Assembly: GCF_023617245.1 (NCBI RefSeq)
Contig: NZ_CP067396.1
Coordinates: 806,001-870,000 of the forward strand
Length of the DNA: 64,000 nt
Direction of reading: 5' to 3'
From: Lysobacter enzymogenes
GTDB lineage: Bacteria > Pseudomonadota > Gammaproteobacteria > Xanthomonadales > Xanthomonadaceae
Positions within the stretch are counted from its first letter, which is position 1. Every line of letters begins with the position of its first letter. Shown one piece after another: positions 17,138 to 24,958 of the stretch. Position numbers and translations under genes: made by a program. The notes beneath the pieces are model-generated. The model made no database searches and had not been told where the DNA came from. It saw only the letters and a list, made by a program, of their open reading frames with translations.

Positions 17138-19540
17138 TCATGGCTGGGCTCGCGTGGCGCCGGCTTGGCGTTCGTTGTGCTGCTCGCGCTCGCGTTCCTG
17201 GGTGTGCCGCTGCGCCTGCTCTTGATCGAACCGCAGCGTGTCGCGCAGCGTGTCCTGCAACGGCGGTGCGGGCTGTGCCAGGTTCACGCCGGTGTGGAAA
17301 CCGGGCACGGTGCGATCCATCCACAAGGTGGCGCCGACGACGCCGACCGGCCCCAGGCTGTCCGCATCGCGGATGCCGTTGCGCTTGGCCGCCAGCACCC
17401 CCGCCGCGAGTTGTTCATCGGTTACGCCGTCGGGCACGCTGGCGCGGATTTTCGCCATCATCGCCCGATCCTCGCGCGGGAAGCGCGACAGGTCCACGGG
17501 CGGTTCGGGCTCGTGCCGGGCATCGGGTCGGACGTGTTGGGGCGTCTGTGCGGCGTCCGGTTTCGAGGGCGGCGCTCGCTGCGCATCCTGCGCCAGCACC
17601 TGCTGGCGCGCCTGCAGAATCTCTTCCGTGCTGGTGACCGCGACCAAGCGATTCACGCCATCCACGCCGCGCCGATAGTGCGCGACCGCGCTGTCGGCGC
17701 CGTACGCCCCGTCGCGCGGTTGCAGTTGCAGCGCGCCCGGCCCGGCGATGCCGTGCTGCTCGCGGGTGCGTTGAACCGCCAGCTCGATCGCCCGCTGCCA
17801 TTGCGGCGTGAGTTCCGTCCTTTCGCCGGTGACCCGGTACTGATGCAGCAGCTGGTTCTGCTGCCGCTGTTGCTCGGTCGGCGCAGGTCGCGCTTCGAGC
17901 GCGGCGATGCGCGCATCGAAGCGCTGCAGCGACGGTTCGCGGGCGGCCTGGGTCAAGTCCAGTTCCAGCGCCAGATTGCCTTGCGCGACCCGGCCGCCGC
18001 CGCTCCATTCCCCGTCCGCGCCGCGCCGGTAGCGTTGCCCGTCGGAGCCCTGCGCTTCGTCGGGCCGGGGCCGCGCCCACTGCACCGCGGACGGAACCTC
18101 GACGAAGTCGCGCGAGCGCTGCGCGGCATGGCTTTCCAGATAGGCGGCGGCGACGGATTCGCGCCCATTGGCGATGTTGTGCTGGATGCGTACGACGGCT
18201 TCGCGGTTGAGCTCCGCGGCGCGTTCGGGCGTAGCGATCTGCTGTTGGTACACGCCGCGCTCGCCGGCGCCGGTCACCGCGGTCTTGACCAGACGTTGCC
18301 ATTGTTCCGTTTCCGGGTCGCGCCGCCAGTTCTGGTTGTCCAGGCCGCGCCGATCGCCTGGCCCAGCCGGAACATCGAACGGGTCCTGAGGCCTCGGCGT
18401 CTTGGCCAAGGCCAGCTCGACCGCCCGGGCGCTGGCGTACGCGCCCAGCTCGCGCGCTTTTTCGTAGCCGGCGCCGAGCCGGCCCTCGACCGGATCGTCG
18501 CGACCGTCGGCGGTCTTGTCGATCCGTCCCTCGCGCACCCAATTGCGGCCGTCGAACGTCCAGGCCACGCCCTGCCGATCGGTCTGCCGGGTGATGTCGC
18601 GGTTTTCCTTGAGGTCTACGGCTTTGTCGAAGGCCTTGCTCATCAGCATCGCGTCGGCGACGACGATGGCGGCCGGCAGGTAGCCCGACGTGCCCACGGT
18701 CGCAGCGGCGGCGCTGCCGCCCAGCCAGCCGCCGACATTGCGCGCCACGGCATGGCTGGCTTCCGACTGCGCCGCGGCCGGATTGTCCTGCTCCAGCAGC
18801 TCGGCGACGCGCGTGGCGCTGGCCGTCAGGTCGGCCCCGGTCGCCAGCAGGCCGCCGGAACGTATCAGCGTGTTTCTGGGCACTTCGCCGATCAGCAATT
18901 GCGCCGAGGCGTATCCGCGTTGCCCGCCGGGAGCGCGCACGGACGCATCGCCTTCGGCGAGATCGGCCACGGCTCCGGACAGGGCGGTGTCGAACGAGTT
19001 CAGTCGCGGGCTGTCTTTGAAGACCGGTTGGTTCTGGTAGCCCGCTAAGTATTGTTTGTATTCGGCCTCGGCGATGAAGCCGTCGCGATAGGATCGGTCC
19101 AGCAACTCGGCGGTGGTCGTCGTCTGCAGGCCAGGCAATTCCCGCTGCAACTGGCGTTGGATCTGCGGCGAAACGAAGTGCTTGTCGTCGGACCAGACGA
19201 CGGTGTCGCGACCTTGCGCGTGCTCGCGCGCGGCGATCTCGGTCAGGGAACGTTCGCCGGCGTTCTTGGCGAGCCGGGAGCGCTCGTCGGGGTCGGTGGC
19301 GGCCCTGAGTTCTCTTTCGGTGTCGGGGGCTTTGAGGACCGGGATCTGCCGATCGGCGATGTACGCGAGAAGCTCACGATTGAGAGGGCCGTTGCGTATT
19401 TCCAGGCGTACGGTATTGGAGATGGCCAGTTCGTATCCTTCGGCCTTCGCGACATCCATGTAAGTGTCCAGCAACTGCGAGCCGCCTGCGCGATAGGCGT
19501 AGACCAAACTGCTCGTGTCGGACAAAAAGTAGTTCGTCAT
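17138..19540 (-). CDS. PIN-domain nuclease fused to a large delivery-like region; candidate secreted toxin
   Basis: An 800-aa protein. Residues 1-125 look like a PIN-type ribonuclease domain: the acidic residues fall in the right order, Asp8 (LSDTSSLVYAY), Glu47 (VRLEIRNG), Glu96 (NAGERSLTEIA) and Asp118/119 (VVWSDDKHF). A Gly/Ala hydrophobic stretch lies at about 269-300. Residues about 330-670 are polar, Gln/Arg-rich and unassigned. Residues 680-800 form a separate segment (PREDRAMMAKIR ... LWMDRTVPGF ... QPAPPLQDTLRDTL) ending in a Gln/Glu/Arg-rich tail, a style I recall from Xanthomonadaceae toxin/effector proteins. The start has a GGGAGG ribosome site. The gene follows a small partner gene after 17 bases. 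There is no signal peptide. I infer a nuclease effector; a standalone VapC would be only about 130 aa. Confidence 0.6.
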   Translation of the reverse strand: MTNYFLSDTSSLVYAYRAGGSQLLDTYMDVAKAEGYELAISNTVRLEIRNGPLNRELLAYIADRQIPVLKAPDTERELRAATDPDERSRLAKNAGERSLTEIAAREHAQGRDTVVWSDDKHFVSPQIQRQLQRELPGLQTTTTAELLDRSYRDGFIAEAEYKQYLAGYQNQPVFKDSPRLNSFDTALSGAVADLAEGDASVRAPGGQRGYASAQLLIGEVPRNTLIRSGGLLATGADLTASATRVAELLEQDNPAAAQSEASHAVARNVGGWLGGSAAAATVGTSGYLPAAIVVADAMLMSKAFDKAVDLKENRDITRQTDRQGVAWTFDGRNWVREGRIDKTADGRDDPVEGRLGAGYEKARELGAYASARAVELALAKTPRPQDPFDVPAGPGDRRGLDNQNWRRDPETEQWQRLVKTAVTGAGERGVYQQQIATPERAAELNREAVVRIQHNIANGRESVAAAYLESHAAQRSRDFVEVPSAVQWARPRPDEAQGSDGQRYRRGADGEWSGGGRVAQGNLALELDLTQAAREPSLQRFDARIAALEARPAPTEQQRQQNQLLHQYRVTGERTELTPQWQRAIELAVQRTREQHGIAGPGALQLQPRDGAYGADSAVAHYRRGVDGVNRLVAVTSTEEILQARQQVLAQDAQRAPPSKPDAAQTPQHVRPDARHEPEPPVDLSRFPREDRAMMAKIRASVPDGVTDEQLAAGVLAAKRNGIRDADSLGPVGVVGATLWMDRTVPGFHTGVNLAQPAPPLQDTLRDTLRFDQEQAQRHTQEREREQHNERQAGATRAQP

Positions 19541-19557
19541 GGCCCGACCCTCCCTGG

Positions 19558-19962
19558 TCAGACGCGATCCGATTTGACGTAGTCGCGGAACTTCCCGAAG
19601 AGTTCATCGCAGTCGGGGAAATCCAGGTCCGGCATCCATTGCCAAATCAGATGGCGGACCGCCAGGGCGAGATCGGGCTCGATCTCGTTGAATTCCTTTT
19701 CCTGGCGCAAGAACTCGGCGTAGTCTTCCGGCCTTTTTTCAAGGAAGTAGCGAGCGAAGGCCACGATCTCGTCGTCGTGCCATGTCCGCAGCCGCGCTTG
19801 CTGCTCTTTCGCGACCAGGTAGCCGGCTAGCGCATTTTCGTAGATCGCCTCATCGCTAACGCGTCTCTTGCCAGGGCCGGTGAGGACCCGAAGGATCCTG
19901 GTTCTGAGGCCTTCGTCCTCCAGCGCGTCTATCTTGGCTTGGAGCTCAGGGCTGATTGGCAT
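19558..19962 (-). CDS. Small acidic partner of the PIN protein (candidate immunity or antitoxin)
   Basis: A 134-aa protein not recognised by family. It starts 'MPISPELQAKIDALEDEGL', is mostly helical with many Asp/Glu and aromatic residues (WHDDEIVAFARYFLEKRPEDYAEFL, then IWQWMPDLDFPDCDELF), and ends in YVKSDRV. The start at 19962 is supported by AAGGAG eight bases upstream. It precedes the PIN-fusion gene by 17 bases on the same strand, so the two are almost certainly co-transcribed with this gene first, the order of many antitoxin-toxin pairs. It has no visible DNA-binding fold. Its GC and codon use are lower than the neighbours, which fits acquired DNA. The immunity role is inference from context only. 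Confidence 0.65.
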   Translation of the reverse strand: MPISPELQAKIDALEDEGLRTRILRVLTGPGKRRVSDEAIYENALAGYLVAKEQQARLRTWHDDEIVAFARYFLEKRPEDYAEFLRQEKEFNEIEPDLALAVRHLIWQWMPDLDFPDCDELFGKFRDYVKSDRV

Positions 19963-20564
19963 GGTGTGGCTCCTTGTCGCCCGACTGTTCATGCATCAGG
20001 TTGGGTTTGAGTTTCTTGGGAGTTGTTGGCGCACGTTGAGAAGGGTGATGCATAACGAGGAGCGCTCGCCGAGCGGGATGGCAGAAGGTCGCGTTGCCCT
20101 GCTGCCGGCGCAGCGTAACCTTCAGAAAATTCGTACAGCGGGTTCGTGTGATGGATCGTTTCCGAGCCGAAGATTGGATCGCTTTTAGATCGGGCGTCAA
20201 CACGCATTAATCGCGAGCCGCTGACGATGGCGATTCGCCCGGAGCGAAGCGGATGACAAAAACGATGATCTTATGTGTGTGCTTTGTGCCGACGTGGCGC
20301 CGGCCATAGCATTCCGGCAACAGGGCATGCTGATTTTTCCTTCAATAGGTGTAGTGGCAATGACGTCGTCGCCAACGTTGCCAACCGGCCGGCGGTATCT
20401 ACGGCCGCCGCCGCACTGCCCCGCATGAGACATCCCGATCCGCCGGGCGTTCAGGGACGGAACGGATAGCAGTTCTGCTCGCAATGCGCACAGCCACGCC
20501 CCGTCCGGATCGGCGATCATGGCCGCTCCCGGCGCCGCCTCGCCTTCTACCCATGGAGCCCCGC
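19963..20564. other. Lower-GC gene-free region upstream of the toxin-like locus
   Basis: About 600 bases with visibly lower GC than the surroundings and no coding region with Lysobacter-like codon use. Short open frames here lack ribosome sites. It must hold the promoter of the minus-strand PIN locus and of the plus-strand LysE gene, but no convincing box was found. Confidence 0.6.
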
Positions 20565-21194
20565 ATGATCGAACCGTCGTCGTTGCTGGCGTTCGCCGGC
20601 CTGGCCCTGGTGATGGTGCTGACCCCGGGACCGAACATGGTTTACCTGGTCTCGCGTTCGATCTGCCAGGGCCGCCGCGCCGGGTGGACGTCGCTGGCCG
20701 GGGTCGCGGTCGGCTTCGTGTTCTATTTGCTGGCGGCCGCTTTCGGCATCACCGCGCTGCTGTTCGCCGTGCCCTACGCCTACGATGCGCTGCGCTTCGG
20801 CGGCGCGCTGTATCTGCTGTGGCTGGCGTGGCAGGCGATCAAGCCGGGCGGGCGTTCCCCGTTCCAGGTGCGCGAACTGGCGCCGGACAGCCCGCGCCGG
20901 CTGTTCGCGATGGGGCTGTTGACCAGCCTGCTCAATCCCAAGGTGGCGGTGTTCTACCTCGCGCTGCTGCCGCAGTTCATCGACCCGGCGCGCAGCGTGA
21001 TGCCGCAGTCGTTGCTGCTAGGCGCGGTGCAGATCTGCATCAGCGTCGGCGTCAACGCGCTGATCGTGGCCGCCGCCGGCACGATCGCCGCGTTCCTGGC
21101 CGGGCGCCCGCGCTGGATCGCGGCGCAGCGCTGGGTCATGGGCGGGGTGTTGTCGGCGCTGGCGCTGCGCATGGCGGTGGATTCGCGCCGCTGA
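20565..21194 (+). CDS. LysE family amino-acid exporter (RhtB-like)
   Basis: A 209-aa inner-membrane exporter with about six helices. The LysE/RhtB signature 'VLTPGPNMVYLVSRSI' lies near residues 21-36, and 'GVAVGFVFYLLAAAFG' and 'LTSLLNPKVAVFYLALLPQF' follow, as in homoserine/threonine and leucine exporters. Length matches the family. A GGAG site five bases before 20565 supports that ATG over the one at 20553. The substrate cannot be told from sequence. It stands alone. Confidence 0.88.
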   Translation: MIEPSSLLAFAGLALVMVLTPGPNMVYLVSRSICQGRRAGWTSLAGVAVGFVFYLLAAAFGITALLFAVPYAYDALRFGGALYLLWLAWQAIKPGGRSPFQVRELAPDSPRRLFAMGLLTSLLNPKVAVFYLALLPQFIDPARSVMPQSLLLGAVQICISVGVNALIVAAAGTIAAFLAGRPRWIAAQRWVMGGVLSALALRMAVDSRR

Positions 21195-21264
21195 GCGGGC
21201 GCTTCCGGCCCCCGGCATGGGGCGATGCGGCTGTCGGAGACCTTCGGACCCGACGCTCTTGCCT

Positions 21265-21293
21265 TTGTGGGAGGGCCTTCAGGCCCGATGCTC
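21265..21293. repeat. Family A palindromic repeat
   Basis: One copy (GGGAGGGCCTTCAGGCCCGA) between the convergent LysE and DUF4031 genes; a degraded partner (TCGGGCCCGAGAGCCTTCCC) lies at about 21329-21348. Confidence 0.75.
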
Positions 21294-21355
21294 TCGTCCC
21301 GGCTCGCGCGGGCCCAACAGGAAGACATCGGGCCCGAGAGCCTTCCCTCAACCTC

Positions 21356-21640
21356 TCACGGCGCGCGCCGCGCGGCCTGGTCGCGCGCGCGCTGGATGAT
21401 CGCCCGCACCTGGGCGCGGTCGCGGTGGCGCGAGATCGCCACCGCGCCGAGCGCCAGCGCGCGTTCGCGCATGCGCGCGTTGACGTCGTAATGGCAGCCG
21501 CTGGGCTTGTCCTGGAACGACACCCGCGGTTTGCCCAGGCGCTGGGCGAATTCGTGCAGTTCCTCCAGCGTGTCGGCCATCAGGTGCGCCCAGCGCTCGC
21601 CGCGCCAAGGCCACACGGCGTCGTCGACGTAGACGGTCAT
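21356..21640 (-). CDS. DUF4031 family protein
   Basis: A 94-aa cytosolic protein of the DUF4031 family (unknown function). Typical features are the beginning 'MTVYVDDAVWPWRGERWAHL', the central 'HYDVNARMRERALALGAVAI' and the basic end. AGGAGAA five bases before the start supports it. Members are widespread single genes in proteobacteria and actinobacteria. It is divergent from the VOC gene. Confidence 0.85.
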   Translation of the reverse strand: MTVYVDDAVWPWRGERWAHLMADTLEELHEFAQRLGKPRVSFQDKPSGCHYDVNARMRERALALGAVAISRHRDRAQVRAIIQRARDQAARRAP

Positions 21641-21777
21641 GGCGTTCTCCTGCGGGACGGGCGGGGCTTGCGCGGCATGGGCATCCGGGGAGCGGCGGCG
21701 TCGCGGCGCGACAGGACGCGCGCAGTATCCGACAATCGGCCCCGGGCGAGCGACACCCCGCGCCCGCCGGAGGCCGC

Positions 21778-22185
21778 ATGCACCTGTCCGCGATCCACCA
21801 CGTCGCGATCATCTGCGCCGACTACGAGCGCTCCAGGCGCTTCTACGTCCAGACCCTCGGGCTGCGCGTGATCGCCGAAGCCTGGCGCGAGGCGCGGCGC
21901 TCGCACAAGCTCGACCTGGCCCTGCCCGACGGCGGCCAGATCGAGCTGTTCTCGTTTCCCGACCCGCCGCCGCGTCAGTCCTATCCGGAAGCCTGCGGCC
22001 TGCGCCACCTGGCGTTCCGCACGCCCGACCTCGACGCCTGCATCGCCCGCTTGGCCGCGCACGGCGTCGCGGCCGAACCGGTCCGCGTGGACGAATACAC
22101 CGGGGGGCGGTTCGCGTTCTGCGCCGATCCGGACGGCTTGCCGATCGAGTTCTACGAATGCCGAGAAGTGAGCGCAGAGGAGTGA
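21778..22185 (+). CDS. VOC family (glyoxalase-like) metalloprotein
   Basis: A 135-aa single-domain vicinal oxygen chelate protein of the YaeR/SMU.1112c type. It has paired beta-alpha-beta-beta-beta modules, with the first metal ligand in 'IHHVAII' (His), 'DYERSRRFYVQTLGLRVI', 'GLRHLAFRTPDLDACI' (His) and the last ligand in 'PIEFYECRE' (Glu). GGAGG lies just before the start. The substrate is unknown. Its 3' end overlaps an inverted repeat shared with the convergent DedA gene. Confidence 0.85.
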   Translation: MHLSAIHHVAIICADYERSRRFYVQTLGLRVIAEAWREARRSHKLDLALPDGGQIELFSFPDPPPRQSYPEACGLRHLAFRTPDLDACIARLAAHGVAAEPVRVDEYTGGRFAFCADPDGLPIEFYECREVSAEE

Positions 22186-22227
22186 GGAGTGAGCGACAGC
22201 AGCGCTCCCTCTCGCTCCTCACTCCTC
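22177..22227. terminator. Inverted repeat at the VOC/DedA convergent junction
   Basis: GAGGAGTGAGGAG (22177-22189) and CTCCTCACTCCTC (22215-22227) are perfect 13-bp arms around 25 bases; the left arm includes the VOC stop codon. It could be a bidirectional terminator-like hairpin, but no T-tract follows. Confidence 0.4.
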
Positions 22228-22246
22228 CACGCTCACTCCTCGCCCT

Positions 22247-23191
22247 TCATTCCTGCGCCACCGCCAGCCCCTGCGCCCGCCACGCCTCGAAGCCCCCGGC
22301 CAGCGGCCGCACCCGCTTGAAGCCGCGCCGGCGCAGTTCGCGCGCCAGCGTCGCCGCGGAGGCTTCGCTGGGGCAGTCGCAGTAGACGATCACTTCCTCG
22401 CGCCGCTGCGGCGCGATGCCGTTGAGCGACTCGTCGGCGAGGGTGGCGACGAAGATCGCGCCGGGAATCCAGCCCGAGGCGTCGCGCTGCTGGTGCGGAC
22501 GCACGTCCAGGATCGTCGGCTCGGAGCCGGCGGCGAGCAACTGCGCCAGTTCGGCGACCGAGATCCGCGCCATGCGCAGTTCGCGCAGGAACAGCTGGCG
22601 CTTGAGCAGCTTGTAGCCGATCCACGCGGCCAGCATCGCGGCCAACGCGATCAGGCCGTAGCGGCCGAGGGTGTCGAGCCGTTCCAGCAACTGGTTGACC
22701 GCGCGGTGGAAGACCGCGCCCAACGCCACCGCCGCGCCGGCCCACAGCAGCGCGCCGAGGCCGTCGTAGAACGCGAAGCGGCGTGCGCGGGTGCCGGTCT
22801 CGCCGGCCAGCACCGTGGCCACCGCGGCGAAGCCGGGCACGAACTTGGCGACCACCAGCGACGGCGCGCCCCAGCGCGCGTAGAGGCTGCGCGTGGTCAG
22901 CACGCACGAATCCGGCGACAGCGACAGCCGGCACATCAGCCGCAACAGGCGCGCGCCGATGCGGCGGCCGCCGAAGTACCACGCGCTGTCGGCCAGCAGC
23001 GCCGCCAGCGCCGCGGTCAGCAGCACCGGCGGCAACGCCAGCCACAGGTTGGGTTGGTGGTCCACGGCCACCGCGCTGGCGACCACGATCGGCGGATACG
23101 CCGGCACCGGCAGCCCGCCCTGGTCGAGCAGCACGCAGACGAACACTACGAGCAAGCCGTAGTTCTCGATCAGGTGCAGCAACGCGTCCAT
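22247..23191 (-). CDS. DedA membrane protein fused to a rhodanese domain
   Basis: A 314-aa protein of two parts. Residues 1-205 are a DedA/SNARE-associated membrane protein with about five helices ('GGLPVPAYPPIVVASA', 'WYFGGRRIGARLL', 'KFVPGFAAVATVLAGETGT'). Residues about 212-314 are a cytosolic rhodanese domain (ILDVRPHQQRD ... VIVYCDCPSEASA) with the sulfur-carrying Cys at 271. The start at 23191 gives the usual DedA beginning. DedA proteins are linked to lipid carrier recycling and membrane potential; the fused rhodanese suggests a redox or sulfur input. It is divergent from the methyltransferase gene. The 330 bases between them show no other feature. Confidence 0.88.
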   Translation of the reverse strand: MDALLHLIENYGLLVVFVCVLLDQGGLPVPAYPPIVVASAVAVDHQPNLWLALPPVLLTAALAALLADSAWYFGGRRIGARLLRLMCRLSLSPDSCVLTTRSLYARWGAPSLVVAKFVPGFAAVATVLAGETGTRARRFAFYDGLGALLWAGAAVALGAVFHRAVNQLLERLDTLGRYGLIALAAMLAAWIGYKLLKRQLFLRELRMARISVAELAQLLAAGSEPTILDVRPHQQRDASGWIPGAIFVATLADESLNGIAPQRREEVIVYCDCPSEASAATLARELRRRGFKRVRPLAGGFEAWRAQGLAVAQE

Positions 23192-23521
23192 CCGGGGTCC
23201 TGGGCATGGCCGGCGCGGCGAGGAGGGCGGCCCGGCGATGGCGTGAAGTCTCCGCGCGCGTCCGCGGCCGCGCAATCGCACCGCGGGCACGGATCGTTGC
23301 AGGCGCGACGCCGCCGCTGCGCGACGCCGCCGCTGCGCGGCCCGGCAGGCGCGGGCGGAACCGGTCTGCGTGGCCGGCGACGGGCGCGGCGCCAAGTGCG
23401 GTCGTGGCGCATAGGGCGCGGCGGCGCGCACCGGCATCACGCCGCGCTACCGCGGCCGGGCCTAGTGTCGTCGTCCGGGCCGTGCCGGATCGGCGGCCCG
23501 CAGCCCGTCTTCGTTCGTCCG

Positions 23522-24343
23522 ATGGAGCCGTCGATGCGCCTGGAAGGCAGCCAGGAAACCCTGCTGATCACCCTCTACGCCAAGGCGATGGACAACCGCG
23601 CCGCGCATCCGGTCCTGCACGATCGCCTCGCCGACGACCTGGTCCGCCGCATCGATTACGACTTCGAGCGCTTCGGCCTGGGGCCGTTGGACATCCGCGG
23701 CCTGGCCTTGCGCTCGCTGGCGATCGACAAGTGGACGCGCGCGGCGTTGCAGTCGCGCGCCGACACCCTGGTGCTGCACCTGGCCTGCGGATTGGACTCG
23801 CGCATCTACCGGGTCGATCCGGCGCTGGACGTGGACTGGCTCGACATCGACTTCCCCGCGGTGATCCAACTGCGTCGCGAGCTGTTGCCGCAGCGGCTGG
23901 GCCTGTACCGCACCCTGGCGACCAACGTCATGGAGCCGGACTGGATCGGCCGGCTCGACTGCGAGCGGCCGGTGCTGGTGATCGCCGAGGGGTTGTTTCC
24001 CTATCTCGACGAATGGCGCGCGCGCGAACTGGTGCGGCGCCTGGTCGAGCATTTCCCGCAAGGCGGGCAGTTGCTGTGCGATGTCTACAATCGCCTGGCG
24101 CTGCGGCTGCTGCGCCACGCGCGGATGATCCGCGCCACCGACGCGCGCATCGGCGAATGGGGGCGCGAGGGCGCCGGCGGCGTCGAATCCTGGCATCCGC
24201 GGCTGCAACTGGTCGACGAGGCGCGCTACACGCAGCTGCCGGAAATGGCCGCGCTGCCGTGGACGCAGCGCTGGGCCATCGGCCTGTACGAACGCTCGCG
24301 CTGGCTGCGCGAACTGGGCCGGGTGGTGCGCTACCGGTTCTGA
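23522..24343 (+). CDS. Class I SAM-dependent methyltransferase (TcmP/LCMT family)
   Basis: A 273-aa cytosolic methyltransferase of the leucine carboxyl methyltransferase / TcmP group. The SAM motif I is 'VLHLACGLDSRIYRV', motif II acid is in 'VDWLDIDFPAVIQLR', and 'VLVIAEGLFPYLDE' is the conserved later motif of this family. Family members O-methylate secondary metabolites or unknown acids. The ATG at 23534 is an alternative start. It stands alone, with no biosynthetic cluster around it, so its substrate cannot be inferred. Confidence 0.85.
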   Translation: MEPSMRLEGSQETLLITLYAKAMDNRAAHPVLHDRLADDLVRRIDYDFERFGLGPLDIRGLALRSLAIDKWTRAALQSRADTLVLHLACGLDSRIYRVDPALDVDWLDIDFPAVIQLRRELLPQRLGLYRTLATNVMEPDWIGRLDCERPVLVIAEGLFPYLDEWRARELVRRLVEHFPQGGQLLCDVYNRLALRLLRHARMIRATDARIGEWGREGAGGVESWHPRLQLVDEARYTQLPEMAALPWTQRWAIGLYERSRWLRELGRVVRYRF

Positions 24344-24396
24344 GCGACGCGGCGTACGCGCTCGGGCATCGCTTCCGCGCCGTCCCGCGCCGCGGC

Positions 24397-24855
24397 TCAA
24401 CCCGCCAACGCCGGATCCGGCTTGCGGAACGCGATCGCCAAGCGGTTCCAGGCGTTCATCGCGATCGCCGCATACGTCAGCGCGACCAAGTCCGAATCGG
24501 CGAACTGCGCGCGCGCCCGCGCATACACCGCATCGTCCACCGGCGCCTGGTCGAGCGGATCGCCGACGTGGGTGATCGCCTCGGCCCAGGCCAGCGCCGC
24601 GCGCTCGCGTTCGCTGAAGGGCCCCTCCGGCCAGACCCGCAACAGGTGCAGGCGGCGATGGCTCTCGCCGCGTTCCACCGCTTCCTCGGTGTGCGCGCGG
24701 ATGCAGTAGGCGCAGCCGTTGATCTGCGAGACGCGGACATTGACCAGATCGACCAGCGACGGCTCCAGGCCGCTGTGTTCGATGTACTTGCGCAGGCCCA
24801 GCAGGGCCTGGGTGCCGCGCGGGTCGACCTTGTTGTAATCCAGGCGGGGGGACAT
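24397..24855 (-). CDS. Carboxymuconolactone decarboxylase family protein (AhpD-like)
   Basis: A 152-aa peroxidase-type protein. The redox motif 'GCAYCIRAH' contains Cys48, Cys51 and His55, the AhpD catalytic signature; 'NVRVSQIN' before it and 'ALAWAEAITHV' after it are typical. Such proteins reduce peroxides using thiols or lipoyl partners. The start at 24855 follows the pattern 'MSPRLDYNKV' of relatives. It is divergent from a LysR regulator 103 bases away, which probably controls it. Confidence 0.88.
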   Translation of the reverse strand: MSPRLDYNKVDPRGTQALLGLRKYIEHSGLEPSLVDLVNVRVSQINGCAYCIRAHTEEAVERGESHRRLHLLRVWPEGPFSERERAALAWAEAITHVGDPLDQAPVDDAVYARARAQFADSDLVALTYAAIAMNAWNRLAIAFRKPDPALAG

Positions 24856-24958
24856 GGACGGGCTCCTCGAAACTTGCGTCGTGCGACGCGGTGGACGCAG
24901 GCTAGGCTGTTCAGTGCTGAAATACATTTCCCCACCGATGCAATCCGGGCTTGCACGA

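Noticed and set aside
14434..17637. 1067-residue Arg-rich plus-strand frame inside the protease gene
   Set aside because: Out of frame with the protease and made almost entirely of Arg/Pro/Gly/Ala, the usual frame-shadow composition at this GC.
21348..21812. Arg-rich 154-residue frame overlapping the DUF4031 gene
   Set aside because: Shadow frame; the DUF4031 frame has a ribosome site and family motifs.
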